Shown: piece after piece, positions 6,855 through 15,346 of the stretch
Layout: each line of letters begins with the position of its first letter
How positions within the stretch are numbered: position 1 is the stretch's first letter
DNA from: JBCDGZ01 sp038750655
Lineage (GTDB): Bacteria; Bacteroidota; Bacteroidia; Chitinophagales; Saprospiraceae
DNA: 34,803 nucleotides
Direction: 5' to 3'
NCBI GenBank assembly: GCA_038750655.1
Contig: JBCDGZ010000080.1
Coordinates: 1-34,803 of the forward strand
Notes under the pieces: generated by a model
Told to the model about the DNA's origin: nothing
Databases searched by the model: none
The model's input: only the letters and a program-made list of their open reading frames with translations
Translations under genes and position numbers: made by a program

Positions 6855-9077
6855 ATGAAAAGACAGGCCATTCTACTACTGCTTTCCTTCCTTTGTAGCA
6901 TTCTTTACAGCTACGCTCAGACTCTTGAGAGAATCGAATTTGATGTTTATCACGATGGGCGTAAGCTCGTATCTCCGCTGGCTGGTGGCCTCGATTCTCC
7001 TCAATTTTCTGCTGTTGATCTTAACAATGATGGCCGTCAAGACCTTTATGTTTTTGATAAGGCAAGGGACAAAGGCATGACTTTTCTCAACACCAGTAGC
7101 AGCGGTCCTGCCGCCTACGAGTATCGCCCGGAGTACGAAGAGGGCTTTCCCGAATTGCACCACTGGGTGCTGCTGCGGGATTATGACAACGATGGCGTCG
7201 TCGATATCTTTGCCTATACCAATGTGAGTAGCGTTGCTGGAATCGATGTCTATAAGGGCTATTATGAAAACGGAAAAATACGCTTCCGTCAACTGCCTAC
7301 ATCCGAAGGAGTTCATAATATTTTGTATGTCCAGCAGTCCAATGGCAGTTTTACCCAAGCCTATGTGACCAAGTTTGATTATCCCGCAATTGATGATATT
7401 GATGGAGATGGGGATATGGATATTGTTACTTTTAGCCAGAACGGTGGGTATATTTATTTGTACGAAAATATGTCGATGCAGCGGGGCTTTGGTCGAGACA
7501 GCTTTAAGTTTGAGCGTACCGATGTTTGCTTCGGCCAACTCTTTGAAAGCGGCGTCACCGCTTGCGTCACCCTGAGCAGTCGGGCGGATTCTTGTTCTTC
7601 GGGCTTCACGGGGCCTGGAGGGGTACGGCACGCTGGTTCTACTTTGTTGACCTTTGATGTTGATAATGATGGAGATAAGGAACTGGTGCTGGGGGATTTG
7701 AGCTTCAACTCCTTGACGTATACACTCAACGGAGGGACAGCCGATAATGCCTGGATGGTGCGGCAAGATTGTAGTTTCCCTTCTTATGATACACCCGTTG
7801 AGATTACCAGTTTTCCCGCCTCTTTTATGCTAGATATTGATGGGGATGGCATCAGAGACCTCATGGCCGCCCCGAACGAAACCGTTGCTCGTGGAGATAA
7901 CTACGAATGCTCGTGGTTTTATAAAAATGTCGGCAGTAACGAATTTCCCGATTTTGAATTTCGGCAAACTGATTTTCTCGTCGAGGATATGATCGATGTC
8001 GGCTCTGGGTCTGTCCCTGCGCTGGTGGATTACAACGCTGACGGCCTATTGGACATCGTCATTGGCAACGAATCTATGTACGATGATGATCGCCCTTGGA
8101 ACCCAAGTTTGTGGTTATACGAGAACACGGGAACCAAGACCAATCCTCGCTTTATTTTGGTTGATGATGACTGGCTGGGGATGAATAGCTTGGTTGGTGA
8201 CAACAATTATAACCTGGCGCCTACCTTCGGTGATTTGGATGGTGACGGTGACTTGGATATTCTAATTGGAGAAGAAGCGGGTACTTTATTTTATGGAGAG
8301 AATATTGCTGGGCCGGGTAATTTTATGCAATTCAATCCGCTCCAATACAATTACATGAAACTTGATCAGGGGCGCCTCAGTACGCCTAGTATCGTTGATG
8401 TCAATCGCGATGGCTTACTGGATTTGGTGGTTGGAGACAGTCGTGGAAATTGTAATTACTACCAAAATATTGGTACAGTTACAGCCCCCATGTTTGACTC
8501 TATACCAACCAGTGATCGTTTGGGCCAGGCGATAATAGGCGCGATTGGATTTGCTAACGGAAACTCTGCTCCTCAGTTTTTAGAGCAAGATGGAGCGTTG
8601 ATGATGTTTTCGGGAAGTGTGGAAGGGGGCATTTATGTCTACGATAATATTGATGGTAATGTAGATGGTAGATTCGACCTAGTGACCAAAAGTTATGGTG
8701 ATATTTTTACTGGCTTAGACAGCCGGATTGCTTTTGGTGATCTCAACGGCGATGATCGGCTGGACATTGTGGTGGGCAATCGGAGTGGCGGGATTAGTGT
8801 CTACGGAAGCAGCTTAGCGACGAGTTTGGAGGAAGTATGGGGAGGTGCGGAGTTCGAATTGTTTCCCAACCCGGCGACTGAGCTGTTGAATGTACGACTG
8901 CCGCAGGCGGGACGGGGTCAGGCCGTGGTCTACGATCTGCTTGGGCGTCCACTGCAAACCCGTAGTTTTAATGGCCAGCAACTCGAAATTCCGTTGCAAA
9001 ATTTCAGTAGCGGCATCTACATTCTCACGATTGAATTACCAGAAGAGAACAGGAGTCAGAAATTCGTGGTTAAATAG
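6855..9077 (+). CDS. FG-GAP/VCBS repeat protein with T9SS type A sorting domain
   Basis: A 740-residue secreted or surface protein. Residues 1-21 are a signal peptide ending SYAQ. Nine copies of a DxDxDG-type calcium-binding repeat run through the body, for example DLNNDGRQDLYVFD, DYDNDGVVDIFAY, DIDGDGDMDIVTF, DVDNDGDKELVLGD, DLDGDGDLDILIGE and DVNRDGLLDLVVGD, which predicts an integrin-like beta-propeller. The last ~75 residues form a T9SS sorting domain: FELFPNPATELLNVRL, VYDLLGRPL, then SSGIYILTIEL and a terminal KFVVK. The protein would cross the outer membrane by T9SS and be anchored or released at the surface. Adhesion or glycan binding is plausible; no catalytic domain is visible. The start is the ATG directly before the signal peptide. 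Confidence 0.93.
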   Translation: MKRQAILLLLSFLCSILYSYAQTLERIEFDVYHDGRKLVSPLAGGLDSPQFSAVDLNNDGRQDLYVFDKARDKGMTFLNTSSSGPAAYEYRPEYEEGFPELHHWVLLRDYDNDGVVDIFAYTNVSSVAGIDVYKGYYENGKIRFRQLPTSEGVHNILYVQQSNGSFTQAYVTKFDYPAIDDIDGDGDMDIVTFSQNGGYIYLYENMSMQRGFGRDSFKFERTDVCFGQLFESGVTACVTLSSRADSCSSGFTGPGGVRHAGSTLLTFDVDNDGDKELVLGDLSFNSLTYTLNGGTADNAWMVRQDCSFPSYDTPVEITSFPASFMLDIDGDGIRDLMAAPNETVARGDNYECSWFYKNVGSNEFPDFEFRQTDFLVEDMIDVGSGSVPALVDYNADGLLDIVIGNESMYDDDRPWNPSLWLYENTGTKTNPRFILVDDDWLGMNSLVGDNNYNLAPTFGDLDGDGDLDILIGEEAGTLFYGENIAGPGNFMQFNPLQYNYMKLDQGRLSTPSIVDVNRDGLLDLVVGDSRGNCNYYQNIGTVTAPMFDSIPTSDRLGQAIIGAIGFANGNSAPQFLEQDGALMMFSGSVEGGIYVYDNIDGNVDGRFDLVTKSYGDIFTGLDSRIAFGDLNGDDRLDIVVGNRSGGISVYGSSLATSLEEVWGGAEFELFPNPATELLNVRLPQAGRGQAVVYDLLGRPLQTRSFNGQQLEIPLQNFSSGIYILTIELPEENRSQKFVVK

Positions 9078-9232
9078 TTGGTACAACTGTTTCCGAAAAA
9101 GCCATCCCCTTCCCCGAAGGCCTCAACGAGCCAGCCCTCCAAGAAATCCGCCGCCGATTTCACCAGCTTGCAGAAGACTGGCTGGCGCTGCCACCGGGAG
9201 AAGCGATGGAGCTGCCAGTCGTCTACAACTAA
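9074..9232 (+). pseudogene. Coding-like remnant without a start codon (about 52 codons)
   Basis: Just after the VCBS gene, a different frame is open from 9074 to a TAA at 9230-9232. It encodes a peptide including TVSEKAIPFPEGLNEPAL and QLAEDWLALPPGEAMELP. The codons are strongly C/G-ending like real genes nearby, and the peptide looks like the C-terminus of a folded protein. There is no ATG, GTG or TTG in this frame before an internal ATG near the end. I read it as the 3' fragment of a lost gene. A non-standard start, or a frameshift linked to the upstream gene, is possible. No family recognised. Confidence 0.35.
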
Positions 9233-9266
9233 TCTGAAATAATTAAAAAATTCAAGTTGTGATAAA

Positions 9267-11687
9267 CTATTCATGTCTGAGGGCATCCACTGGATTAAAC
9301 AGGGCGGCCCGAATGGATTTGTAGCTCACGGTTAACCAAGCTACAATCAAGGTAATGAGTAAGGCGAAGAGAAAGACTCCAATACCGGGTTGGATGGAGT
9401 AGCTAAAGTTTTGCAACCACAGTGCCGTCAGGTACCAAGCAATGGGAGCGGCTAAGAGGAAGGCCAGCATGATCAGCAAAGTGAATTCATTTGACAGCAT
9501 TAAGACAATATCTTTGGCGGTAGCGCCCAGGATTTTGCGGACGCCAATTTCTTTGGTGCGCTGCTGTATCGTGTAGGCCACCAGGCCCCACAGCCCCAGG
9601 CAACCGATGAAGATGGCCAGCCCCGCCAGGATGCTGAAGAGAAAAAACAGCCGACTTTCATTGTCGTATAATCGCGCCAGCTGGTCATCCACAAAGCTGA
9701 ATTCGAACAGGTATTCCGGGAATTGCTGCGTCCAGACCTCCTTGATATGGGCAATGCTGGCTTCAAGGTTACTGGTGTTGACCTTCATCGCTGCACGAGC
9801 GTAGTAGCGCGGGTAGTTCACCATAATCATCGGCCTGATTTTACTGTGCAGAGAGCTCATGTTGAAGTCCTGAACCACACCTACAATTTCTGCTTCAATA
9901 TTGTTGACCGTTACGAAGATGCGTTGGCCCAAAATCTCTTCCGGACTGGTGTAGCCCATGTCCCGAACTAGGGTTTCGTTGACCACAAAGGCGTACTTAC
10001 TTTTGTTATCTAGGCTATCTTGATTAGCCCGATGAGCATCCTGTTTGTTCAGAAGGCGTCCAGCCAGGAGCTTGAGTCCGAACAGCTCGCTGTAGTGTTC
10101 ATCCACTGTTTTAAGGTTGGCATTTGATTGGAAGCCTTCCCCACGCGGGAGGGTACCATAATTGATGCCCAGGCCCCTATTGGCGGTTGGAGCGCCGATG
10201 TTGTAGGAGATTTTTTCAATCCTGGGATGGAGCAGCCATTCGCTACGGAGGGTTTCGAAATGTTCCTGCTTGGGCATATCGACCATCAGAATCGCATCTT
10301 TTTCAAAGCCTAGATCTTTGTTTTTACAGTAGCTGAGCTGTTGGTTGACGACTAAGGTCCCAATGAGGATAACGAAGGTAATGAGGAATTGTGCGGTAAC
10401 CAGAGAGCGACGCAGCCAGACCGAACCACCGCTGCTGGTTGTATGCTGTGTTTTGAGGGATTTTGCGGGCTCGTAGCGAGAGAGGACAAAGGCGGGATAA
10501 AATCCGGCACAGAGGCCGACGCCTAAAAAGCTGATCAATAGAAAGCCCATCAATTGAGGGTTACCGAAGATGTCGAGCACTAAAGACTGTCCCAGGTTCT
10601 GGTTGAGAAAAGGTAGGCTGAGCTCAGCTAAAAGAACGGACAGAAAAATGGAGACAAAAGTAATCAAATAGGCTTCACTCATATATTGAGTAATCAGCTG
10701 AGAAAACTGGGCCCCCATGACTTTACGGACACTGACTTCCCTACTGCGATCTACAGCTTGCGCAGTAGCCAGATTGATGAAATTGATACAGGCCAATAAG
10801 AGTACAAAAAAACCGATCAAACCAAAAATCCACAAGTATATCGGACGAATCGGAGAGACGGGGCCGTGGCTTTGCCAGTTGGTATCTAGATGGATGTCCT
10901 TGAGGGCTTGTAAACTCAGGATCGATTCTTTCTCATCGCTCGTCAGGTATTTTTTAGTAACGGAGACCAGTTGCTCTTCTATCTGAGTTGGCGTTACCTG
11001 AGGTGGCAGAGTGATAAAGGTAGAGCTGCCCACGGTCAGCCCCCAACTGTCAAGATATTTCCCCATAAAATCATCGTTGAAGGAAGCAACCGAAATCATA
11101 ATGTTGGCTGGTAAGTGGGTATTACTGGGACTATCTTCAAAGATACCAGCTACTTCGAGTTCTAGTTGACTGTTGATCTCTAGCCGCTGGCCAATGGCCT
11201 TTTGAGCTTCGCCAAAGTATTTGCGGGCTGTAGATTTACTGAGCAGGGCTTGGTTGGGTTGAGCCAATATTTCTTTAGCATCTCCTACAAGCACATCAAC
11301 CGCAAACATATCCAAAAAGGAAGGCTCGACGAAGAGCAGCTGCTTTTCGTTAAATTGTTCCTGACCGATAGTGAGAGTAGCCGAATTTTGGGGATACACC
11401 ATTGCGATATGCTCAAGTTGCGGAAAATCCAGTCGCAATGCCTTTGCTAGTGGGAGAGGAGTAGAATCAGAATAGTTGGAGCCCCTCTCATAAATCGAGG
11501 CATAATTAATTCGATAAGTACGATCTGCTTTAGGATGATAGGTGTCGAAGCTAAGCTCATGCTGCACATAAAGATAAACCAGTAGGCAGGTAGCCAGGCC
11601 GATCGAAAGACCCAGAATGTGCAGCACGGTGTAGGATTTTCTTCTCCAAAGGTTGCGGAAGGCGGTTGTAAGGTAAGAGCGAAACAT
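9267..11687 (-). CDS. MacB/FtsX-type ABC transporter permease
   Basis: An 806-residue inner-membrane permease of the large Bacteroidota type. The N-terminus MFRSYLTTAFRNLWRRKSY leads into TM1 (about 17-40), followed by an extracytoplasmic MacB periplasmic-core domain to ~280. A first FtsX block spans ~285-410 with the coupling signature VDRSREVSVRKVMGA. A second periplasmic domain and a C-terminal FtsX block (~685-800) carry the matching signature QQRTKEIGVRKILGA. Duplicated FtsX halves in one chain are usual for this group, which exports peptides or drugs or does mechanotransmission, powered by a separate ATPase. No ATPase gene lies nearby, so it must borrow one. ATG 11687 is the natural start. 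Substrate unknown. Confidence 0.93.
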   Translation of the reverse strand: MFRSYLTTAFRNLWRRKSYTVLHILGLSIGLATCLLVYLYVQHELSFDTYHPKADRTYRINYASIYERGSNYSDSTPLPLAKALRLDFPQLEHIAMVYPQNSATLTIGQEQFNEKQLLFVEPSFLDMFAVDVLVGDAKEILAQPNQALLSKSTARKYFGEAQKAIGQRLEINSQLELEVAGIFEDSPSNTHLPANIMISVASFNDDFMGKYLDSWGLTVGSSTFITLPPQVTPTQIEEQLVSVTKKYLTSDEKESILSLQALKDIHLDTNWQSHGPVSPIRPIYLWIFGLIGFFVLLLACINFINLATAQAVDRSREVSVRKVMGAQFSQLITQYMSEAYLITFVSIFLSVLLAELSLPFLNQNLGQSLVLDIFGNPQLMGFLLISFLGVGLCAGFYPAFVLSRYEPAKSLKTQHTTSSGGSVWLRRSLVTAQFLITFVILIGTLVVNQQLSYCKNKDLGFEKDAILMVDMPKQEHFETLRSEWLLHPRIEKISYNIGAPTANRGLGINYGTLPRGEGFQSNANLKTVDEHYSELFGLKLLAGRLLNKQDAHRANQDSLDNKSKYAFVVNETLVRDMGYTSPEEILGQRIFVTVNNIEAEIVGVVQDFNMSSLHSKIRPMIMVNYPRYYARAAMKVNTSNLEASIAHIKEVWTQQFPEYLFEFSFVDDQLARLYDNESRLFFLFSILAGLAIFIGCLGLWGLVAYTIQQRTKEIGVRKILGATAKDIVLMLSNEFTLLIMLAFLLAAPIAWYLTALWLQNFSYSIQPGIGVFLFALLITLIVAWLTVSYKSIRAALFNPVDALRHE

Positions 11688-11799
11688 AGGCAGACGTTTT
11701 TGTTTGCTCTCAAAAGGACAAGGGGTGTGCCATTTGATTTATTGGCCTGATAATCAGTGGCATACGTATTTTAAGGGCAGGCGTTTTAAGTTGAAAAAT

Positions 11800-11835
11800 G
11801 TTCAGGATTGAACGCTAGGTGTTCGAAAACGAACA
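11800..11835. other. Two small stem-loops beyond yggS
   Basis: Two short perfect hairpins lie side by side just 3' of the yggS stop: GTTCA-GGAT-TGAAC (11800-11813) and TGTTCG-AAAA-CGAACA (11820-11835). Neither has a U-tract on either strand, so a factor-independent terminator is not well supported. They could be an RNA-stabilising 3' end. Confidence 0.3.
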
Positions 11836-11838
11836 GTA

Positions 11839-12498
11839 CTAGCCATAATTTCTAGCCCCAAAAATCAAGCTCCCAATGCGTACCATCGTACTGCCCTCTT
11901 CAATAGCGATCTGATAATCACCGGACATGCCCATAGAGATTTCTTTAAAGGCGGGCTGATCGGCAAAAAAGTCCTGTTTCAATACCTCAAAGATGGATTT
12001 GAGGTCCTGGAATTCTTTCCGAACCTGCGCTTCATCATCCGTAAAAGTAGCCATTCCCATCACCCCACAAACCCTGATGTGGTTCAAATCCCGATAAGCT
12101 TCGGAGGACAGTATCTGTCGGACCGTGGAGAGGTCAAAGCCAGCTTTGGTCATCTCCTGGGCGATATGAAATTGAAGTAGTATATCGATCACTCTCTCGT
12201 GTTTAGCGGCTTGCTTATTGATTTCCTTGAGCAATTTCAGGCTATCCACCGAATGGATCATCCCTACAAATTCGGCGATGTATTTGACCTTATTGGTCTG
12301 CAAACGGCCAATCAAGTGCCATTCAATGTCTTTGGGCAAGGCTTCATATTTAGCCGCCATTTCCTGTACTCGATTTTCCCCAAACAATCGCTGTCCTTCA
12401 TTATAGATGCGCAAAATGTCCTCCTCGGGCTTGGTCTTGGAAACCGCCACCAATCGTGCAGCCTTAGCGGTCAATTCTTTATTCAATTCTTGTAGCAT
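11839..12498 (-). CDS. yggS: YggS/PLPBP family pyridoxal phosphate homeostasis protein
   Basis: A 219-residue cytoplasmic PLP-binding protein. The family binds pyridoxal 5'-phosphate without known catalysis and buffers free PLP, affecting amino-acid and vitamin B6 balance. Seen here: LVAVSKTKP, with K21 as the expected PLP lysine; FGENRVQE; WHLIGRLQTNK; VCGVMGMATF; and SMGMSGDYQIAIEEGSTMVRIGS, which forms the phosphate-binding end of the barrel. Length is slightly short of the usual ~225-235 residues, but all motifs are present. ATG 12498 is a sensible start. The gene stands alone on this strand between the permease gene and a T9SS-sorted protein gene. Confidence 0.95.
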   Translation of the reverse strand: MLQELNKELTAKAARLVAVSKTKPEEDILRIYNEGQRLFGENRVQEMAAKYEALPKDIEWHLIGRLQTNKVKYIAEFVGMIHSVDSLKLLKEINKQAAKHERVIDILLQFHIAQEMTKAGFDLSTVRQILSSEAYRDLNHIRVCGVMGMATFTDDEAQVRKEFQDLKSIFEVLKQDFFADQPAFKEISMGMSGDYQIAIEEGSTMVRIGSLIFGARNYG

Positions 12499-12570
12499 GA
12501 GTCATCAATTTTTTACTCTGCAATAATAACATCCTTCTTTGATAAAAGATGTAGATATTGCCCATAATGT

Positions 12571-12607
12571 AAAAAGCATCACCCGCGCTTCATGGACAGG
12601 TGATGCT
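12571..12607 (-). terminator. Intrinsic terminator of the 311-aa T9SS protein gene
   Basis: Perfect 9-bp arms AGCATCACC and GGTGATGCT (12575-12607) are followed on the minus strand by a run of T (12571-12575). The terminator lies about 40 bp beyond the stop of the leftward gene at 12646. Confidence 0.8.
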
Positions 12608-12645
12608 AAGAAGATTTTTGAAAATCCTGGAGAACGATCTACTGA

Positions 12646-13581
12646 TTATTGGCGGATCATTTTTCCGGTTGACAAAATTTCTTCTCCAACAGACAAGTGG
12701 TAGTACAATAGTCCTTTTTGGTCATTAGGTAGTTGGTTGAGCTCAATCGTATTTTGCCCTTTCACCACCTGAACGGTCTGGCTATGGATGGCTTGCCCCG
12801 TCACGTTGAAGACATTCAGCTGTGCCTGCGCATCTGTACTGGCCTCAAACCGCAATTCTGCACTGTTGCTAAATGGATTGGGGAAAACATTGGGCTCCCC
12901 CAGTAATTGAGGTTTAGCTGTTCCTCCTACCTCATTGGATCTGATTTTAAAGAACTCACAATCACTCTCCCAGGTCACGAACGTAATCCGGGTAATCTGC
13001 GAACCATCACAAGGAGAGGTGAACGTGACCCTGACCCAAACACCGAAGTTGATGGCGGGGGTAGGTATTGTAACCATGTTCCCGGTGGTAGAGGTAAAGA
13101 AAATGTTGGTACCAAGAGTACCTGTTCCGGCCTCCCAGAAGAAGCTGGAACTGCTAGACGCCGCACCAGAAGGGATAAGGGTCGCTATAAACTTAATATC
13201 GTCGCCCGGGCAGCCCTCACCAGGAATCTCCACTTGGCTAACGCTTAAGCCTGTTGCAACAGCACATGGAGAGTTAATAGAGATGGGTTTACACTCGCAG
13301 CATGGAGGCGCACCAGTTAGGAAACGAGTGACACACACTGAGCCCGAACCCGAGCTTGCTGTCGTCCCTACATTTATAGATGTCCCTGTATTGCCGCCAT
13401 TAATTGTGAAGGGACCCGTTACTGTCCAAAAGATACCGGAGACAAGCGTAATAGGAATGGAGTAAGTCGCCGTACTCCCCGAATTGATAGCATCAGGGCC
13501 AGTTATCCCACACTGGGCGTTCATCGTCTGGCTGCTCAATAGCAAACCCGCAAAAAGGAATAAATAGATTAAATTTTTCAT
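12646..13581 (-). CDS. Small secreted T9SS type A sorting domain protein
   Basis: A 311-residue exported protein. Residues 1-22 are a signal peptide ending MNAQ. The central ~200 residues are rich in Ser, Thr, Gly and Cys (for example the TGAPPCCECKPIS cluster, GEGCPGDDIKF and FTSPCDGSQ) and look like one or two beta-sandwich (PKD/Ig-like) modules, probably disulfide-linked. From about 230 to the end lies a T9SS sorting domain: NVFPNPFSNSAELRFEAS, LNVFNVTGQAI, then the GKMIRQ terminus. The family is not otherwise recognisable and no catalytic motif is seen. It would be secreted or surface-attached. A clear intrinsic terminator follows, so it is probably a single-gene transcript. Confidence 0.88.
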   Translation of the reverse strand: MKNLIYLFLFAGLLLSSQTMNAQCGITGPDAINSGSTATYSIPITLVSGIFWTVTGPFTINGGNTGTSINVGTTASSGSGSVCVTRFLTGAPPCCECKPISINSPCAVATGLSVSQVEIPGEGCPGDDIKFIATLIPSGAASSSSSFFWEAGTGTLGTNIFFTSTTGNMVTIPTPAINFGVWVRVTFTSPCDGSQITRITFVTWESDCEFFKIRSNEVGGTAKPQLLGEPNVFPNPFSNSAELRFEASTDAQAQLNVFNVTGQAIHSQTVQVVKGQNTIELNQLPNDQKGLLYYHLSVGEEILSTGKMIRQ

Positions 13582-13940
13582 GGCAAAATATTTAAATGAT
13601 TAATAATCAGAACATAGCAATGCCACTGTTCCAATAATGGAAGCAGCATCAGAATTGAAAAAGCTGGATAAACTTGTAAGAGGGCGCGTAGAAAGAAGTG
13701 GACGATTGTATTCGTCAGAACTTAACTCTTCTGATGAGTGTTGGAACTCAACTCACCAAAATTGTAGAATCTTTTAATTATAATGTGGATGTATGCCCTT
13801 TATACAGGACAGAGCTGAATGGATGAGCAATATGCATAATTTATCGGAAAGATGCTGGTTTTGTTACGGAAATTTTCTCTCTACTTTTCCAAGGCGGATT
13901 ATAGTTCTAAATTCCTATCTTGCTTTTTAAACGCATCAAT
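13582..13940. other. Intergenic region with a tandem 11-mer
   Basis: About 360 bp separate the divergent T9SS protein and B3/B4 genes. The region is AT-rich. I see an 11-mer direct repeat, GAACTTAACTC at 13718 and GAACTCAACTC at 13744, 26 bp apart start to start, which could be a regulator-binding pair. A 46-codon ORF starting at 13637 is not convincing. No RNA gene or clear promoter is recognised. Confidence 0.4.
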
Positions 13941-14606
13941 ATGATTGCTGTAAATATTGAAGAAGAAGTTGCTGCTCGCTGCCCGGACTTGCGCCTATCT
14001 TGCATTCAGTGCAAGGTCAAAGTAAGAGCGAAGCAGGTGGAGCTAGATCGCTATCTGCCTTCGGCCATCGACGCCCTACAAAATCGCCTGGAGCTGAGCA
14101 CCATCGCCAGCGACCCCATCCTCCAATCTTCGCGGCAGGCCTACAAAGCCCTGGGCAAAGACCCCAGCCGCTACCGCCTCTCCGCCGAGGCCCTCCGCCG
14201 CCGCGTCGCGCAAGGCAAAGGCATCTACCGCATCAACAACGTAGTCGATCTGCTCAACCTCATTTCCCTGCAATATGGCTTCTCCATCGGCGGTTACAAC
14301 GCCGACGCCATCCAAGGCCCTATCCGCCTAGGGCGCGGCCGCCCCGAAGAGCCCTACCAAGCCATCGGCCGCGGCGCGCTTAACATCGAGGGCCTGCCCG
14401 TACTGCGCGATCAGCTCGGTGCCTTCGGCAGCCCCACCAGCGACTCCCAGCGCACCATGGTCGGCCCCCCAACCGAGCACTTTCTGATGATCTTTTTCAG
14501 CTTCGGCGCCGGCGAGCCGCTGGCCGAGGCGACCGAATCGGCTGTGCAAGCCCTTCAGCAGTACACCCAGGCCAGTGAGCTGGAAACCGCGCTGATCCAC
14601 TCCTAA
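13941..14606 (+). CDS. Stand-alone B3/B4 (PheT editing-like) domain protein
   Basis: A 221-residue cytoplasmic protein resembling the B3/B4 domain of the phenylalanyl-tRNA synthetase beta chain, without the rest of the synthetase. Recognisable segments are ILQSSRQAYKALGKDPSRYR, IYRINNVVDLLNLISLQYGF, SIGGYNADAIQGPI and the GEPLAEATESAVQAL tail. In PheT this domain hydrolyses mischarged Tyr-tRNA(Phe). Free-standing versions are widespread and may be trans-editing factors or act on other aminoacyl substrates; that is inference. I chose ATG 13941 over TTG 13920, which adds only MLFKRIN. Codons are strongly C-ending after the first ~40. The gene converges with the barrel protein gene, with 2 bp between stop codons. 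Confidence 0.85.
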   Translation: MIAVNIEEEVAARCPDLRLSCIQCKVKVRAKQVELDRYLPSAIDALQNRLELSTIASDPILQSSRQAYKALGKDPSRYRLSAEALRRRVAQGKGIYRINNVVDLLNLISLQYGFSIGGYNADAIQGPIRLGRGRPEEPYQAIGRGALNIEGLPVLRDQLGAFGSPTSDSQRTMVGPPTEHFLMIFFSFGAGEPLAEATESAVQALQQYTQASELETALIHS

Positions 14607-14608
14607 AC

Positions 14609-15286
14609 TTACCGAAAGCCTCGGTTGCTGCGATCGCTCTTGATCAGGCGGCGGCACTTGGCCCGCACTTTTCCAAAGACCAGGTTGAGGCTCAGTCCCA
14701 CCTGAATAGAGTGGTAAGACCCATTGAAGGTGGGCAGGGCAGCGGCTGACTCTGCCTCCCATTCGATGTAATGGAACATATACCCGATCTCCCAGTGCAA
14801 AAGGGTGTAGATGGGGGCAGAGATGCCTATGCCGGCATTGAATCCGACGGTGGGCTCGTATTCAATGATGGGTTCGGAGAGGTTTTCGGCGGGCAGGAGG
14901 AAGTTACTCTGTTCGCTTTGGTAGAAGCCTGCACCGAGTTTGAAGATTACGCCGAAGCGGTAGGCGGGAAGGCTGGAAGTATTGTACCGGAGGAGGGCAC
15001 CGTAGTAGGAGTTAGAAAACTCGGTACGTGCAATATCCTCGCCTGTATTGTCCTGAAAGGTGAAGCGAGGATCGGTGATGGTGCTCTGGTACTCTAGCCC
15101 CAGCTGTAGGCGTTCGAGGCCGCCGGCGATACGGAAGCCGATGGGAACGTACCCAGCGGAGGCATCAAAACCTTCGAGGTCGTAGGAGGTAAAGTTGTAG
15201 CCGGAAAAGGCTTCCAGGAACAATTGTTGGGCAGAGAGTGGGCCGCACAGCAATATCCCGGTGAGAAAGACAATTAGCTTTTTCAT
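14609..15286 (-). CDS. Outer-membrane beta-barrel protein
   Basis: A 225-residue exported protein. Residues 1-20 are a signal peptide ending LSAQ. The remainder alternates hydrophobic and polar residues with Gly and aromatics (FSGYNFTSYDLEG, GLEYQSTI, SYYGALLRYN, FGVIFKLGAGFY, HWEIGYMFHYIEWE, SIQVGLSLNLVF), as expected for an 8- to 10-stranded outer-membrane barrel of the porin-family/OmpA-barrel-like type common in Bacteroidota. The C-terminal ~20 residues are basic (KVRAKCRRLIKSDRSNRGFR) and extend past the last strand, which is a little unusual. It lies 60 bp downstream of ribH on the same strand and could be read through from it. Function unknown. Confidence 0.8.
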   Translation of the reverse strand: MKKLIVFLTGILLCGPLSAQQLFLEAFSGYNFTSYDLEGFDASAGYVPIGFRIAGGLERLQLGLEYQSTITDPRFTFQDNTGEDIARTEFSNSYYGALLRYNTSSLPAYRFGVIFKLGAGFYQSEQSNFLLPAENLSEPIIEYEPTVGFNAGIGISAPIYTLLHWEIGYMFHYIEWEAESAAALPTFNGSYHSIQVGLSLNLVFGKVRAKCRRLIKSDRSNRGFR

Positions 15287-15346
15287 CGATAGATAATTTA
15301 GCAGGTGAAACGGCCAGTGATTAGGAAGCTAAGATAAGGAATCTTT

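Noticed and set aside
11688..11838. tRNA or small RNA between the permease and yggS genes
   Set aside because: Only two tiny hairpins; no cloverleaf or T-loop pattern.
13637..13777. A 46-codon ORF on the plus strand beginning MEAASELKKLDKLVRG
   Set aside because: It has no ribosome-binding signal or family resemblance, and its composition turns intergenic-like in its second half. It is more likely chance.
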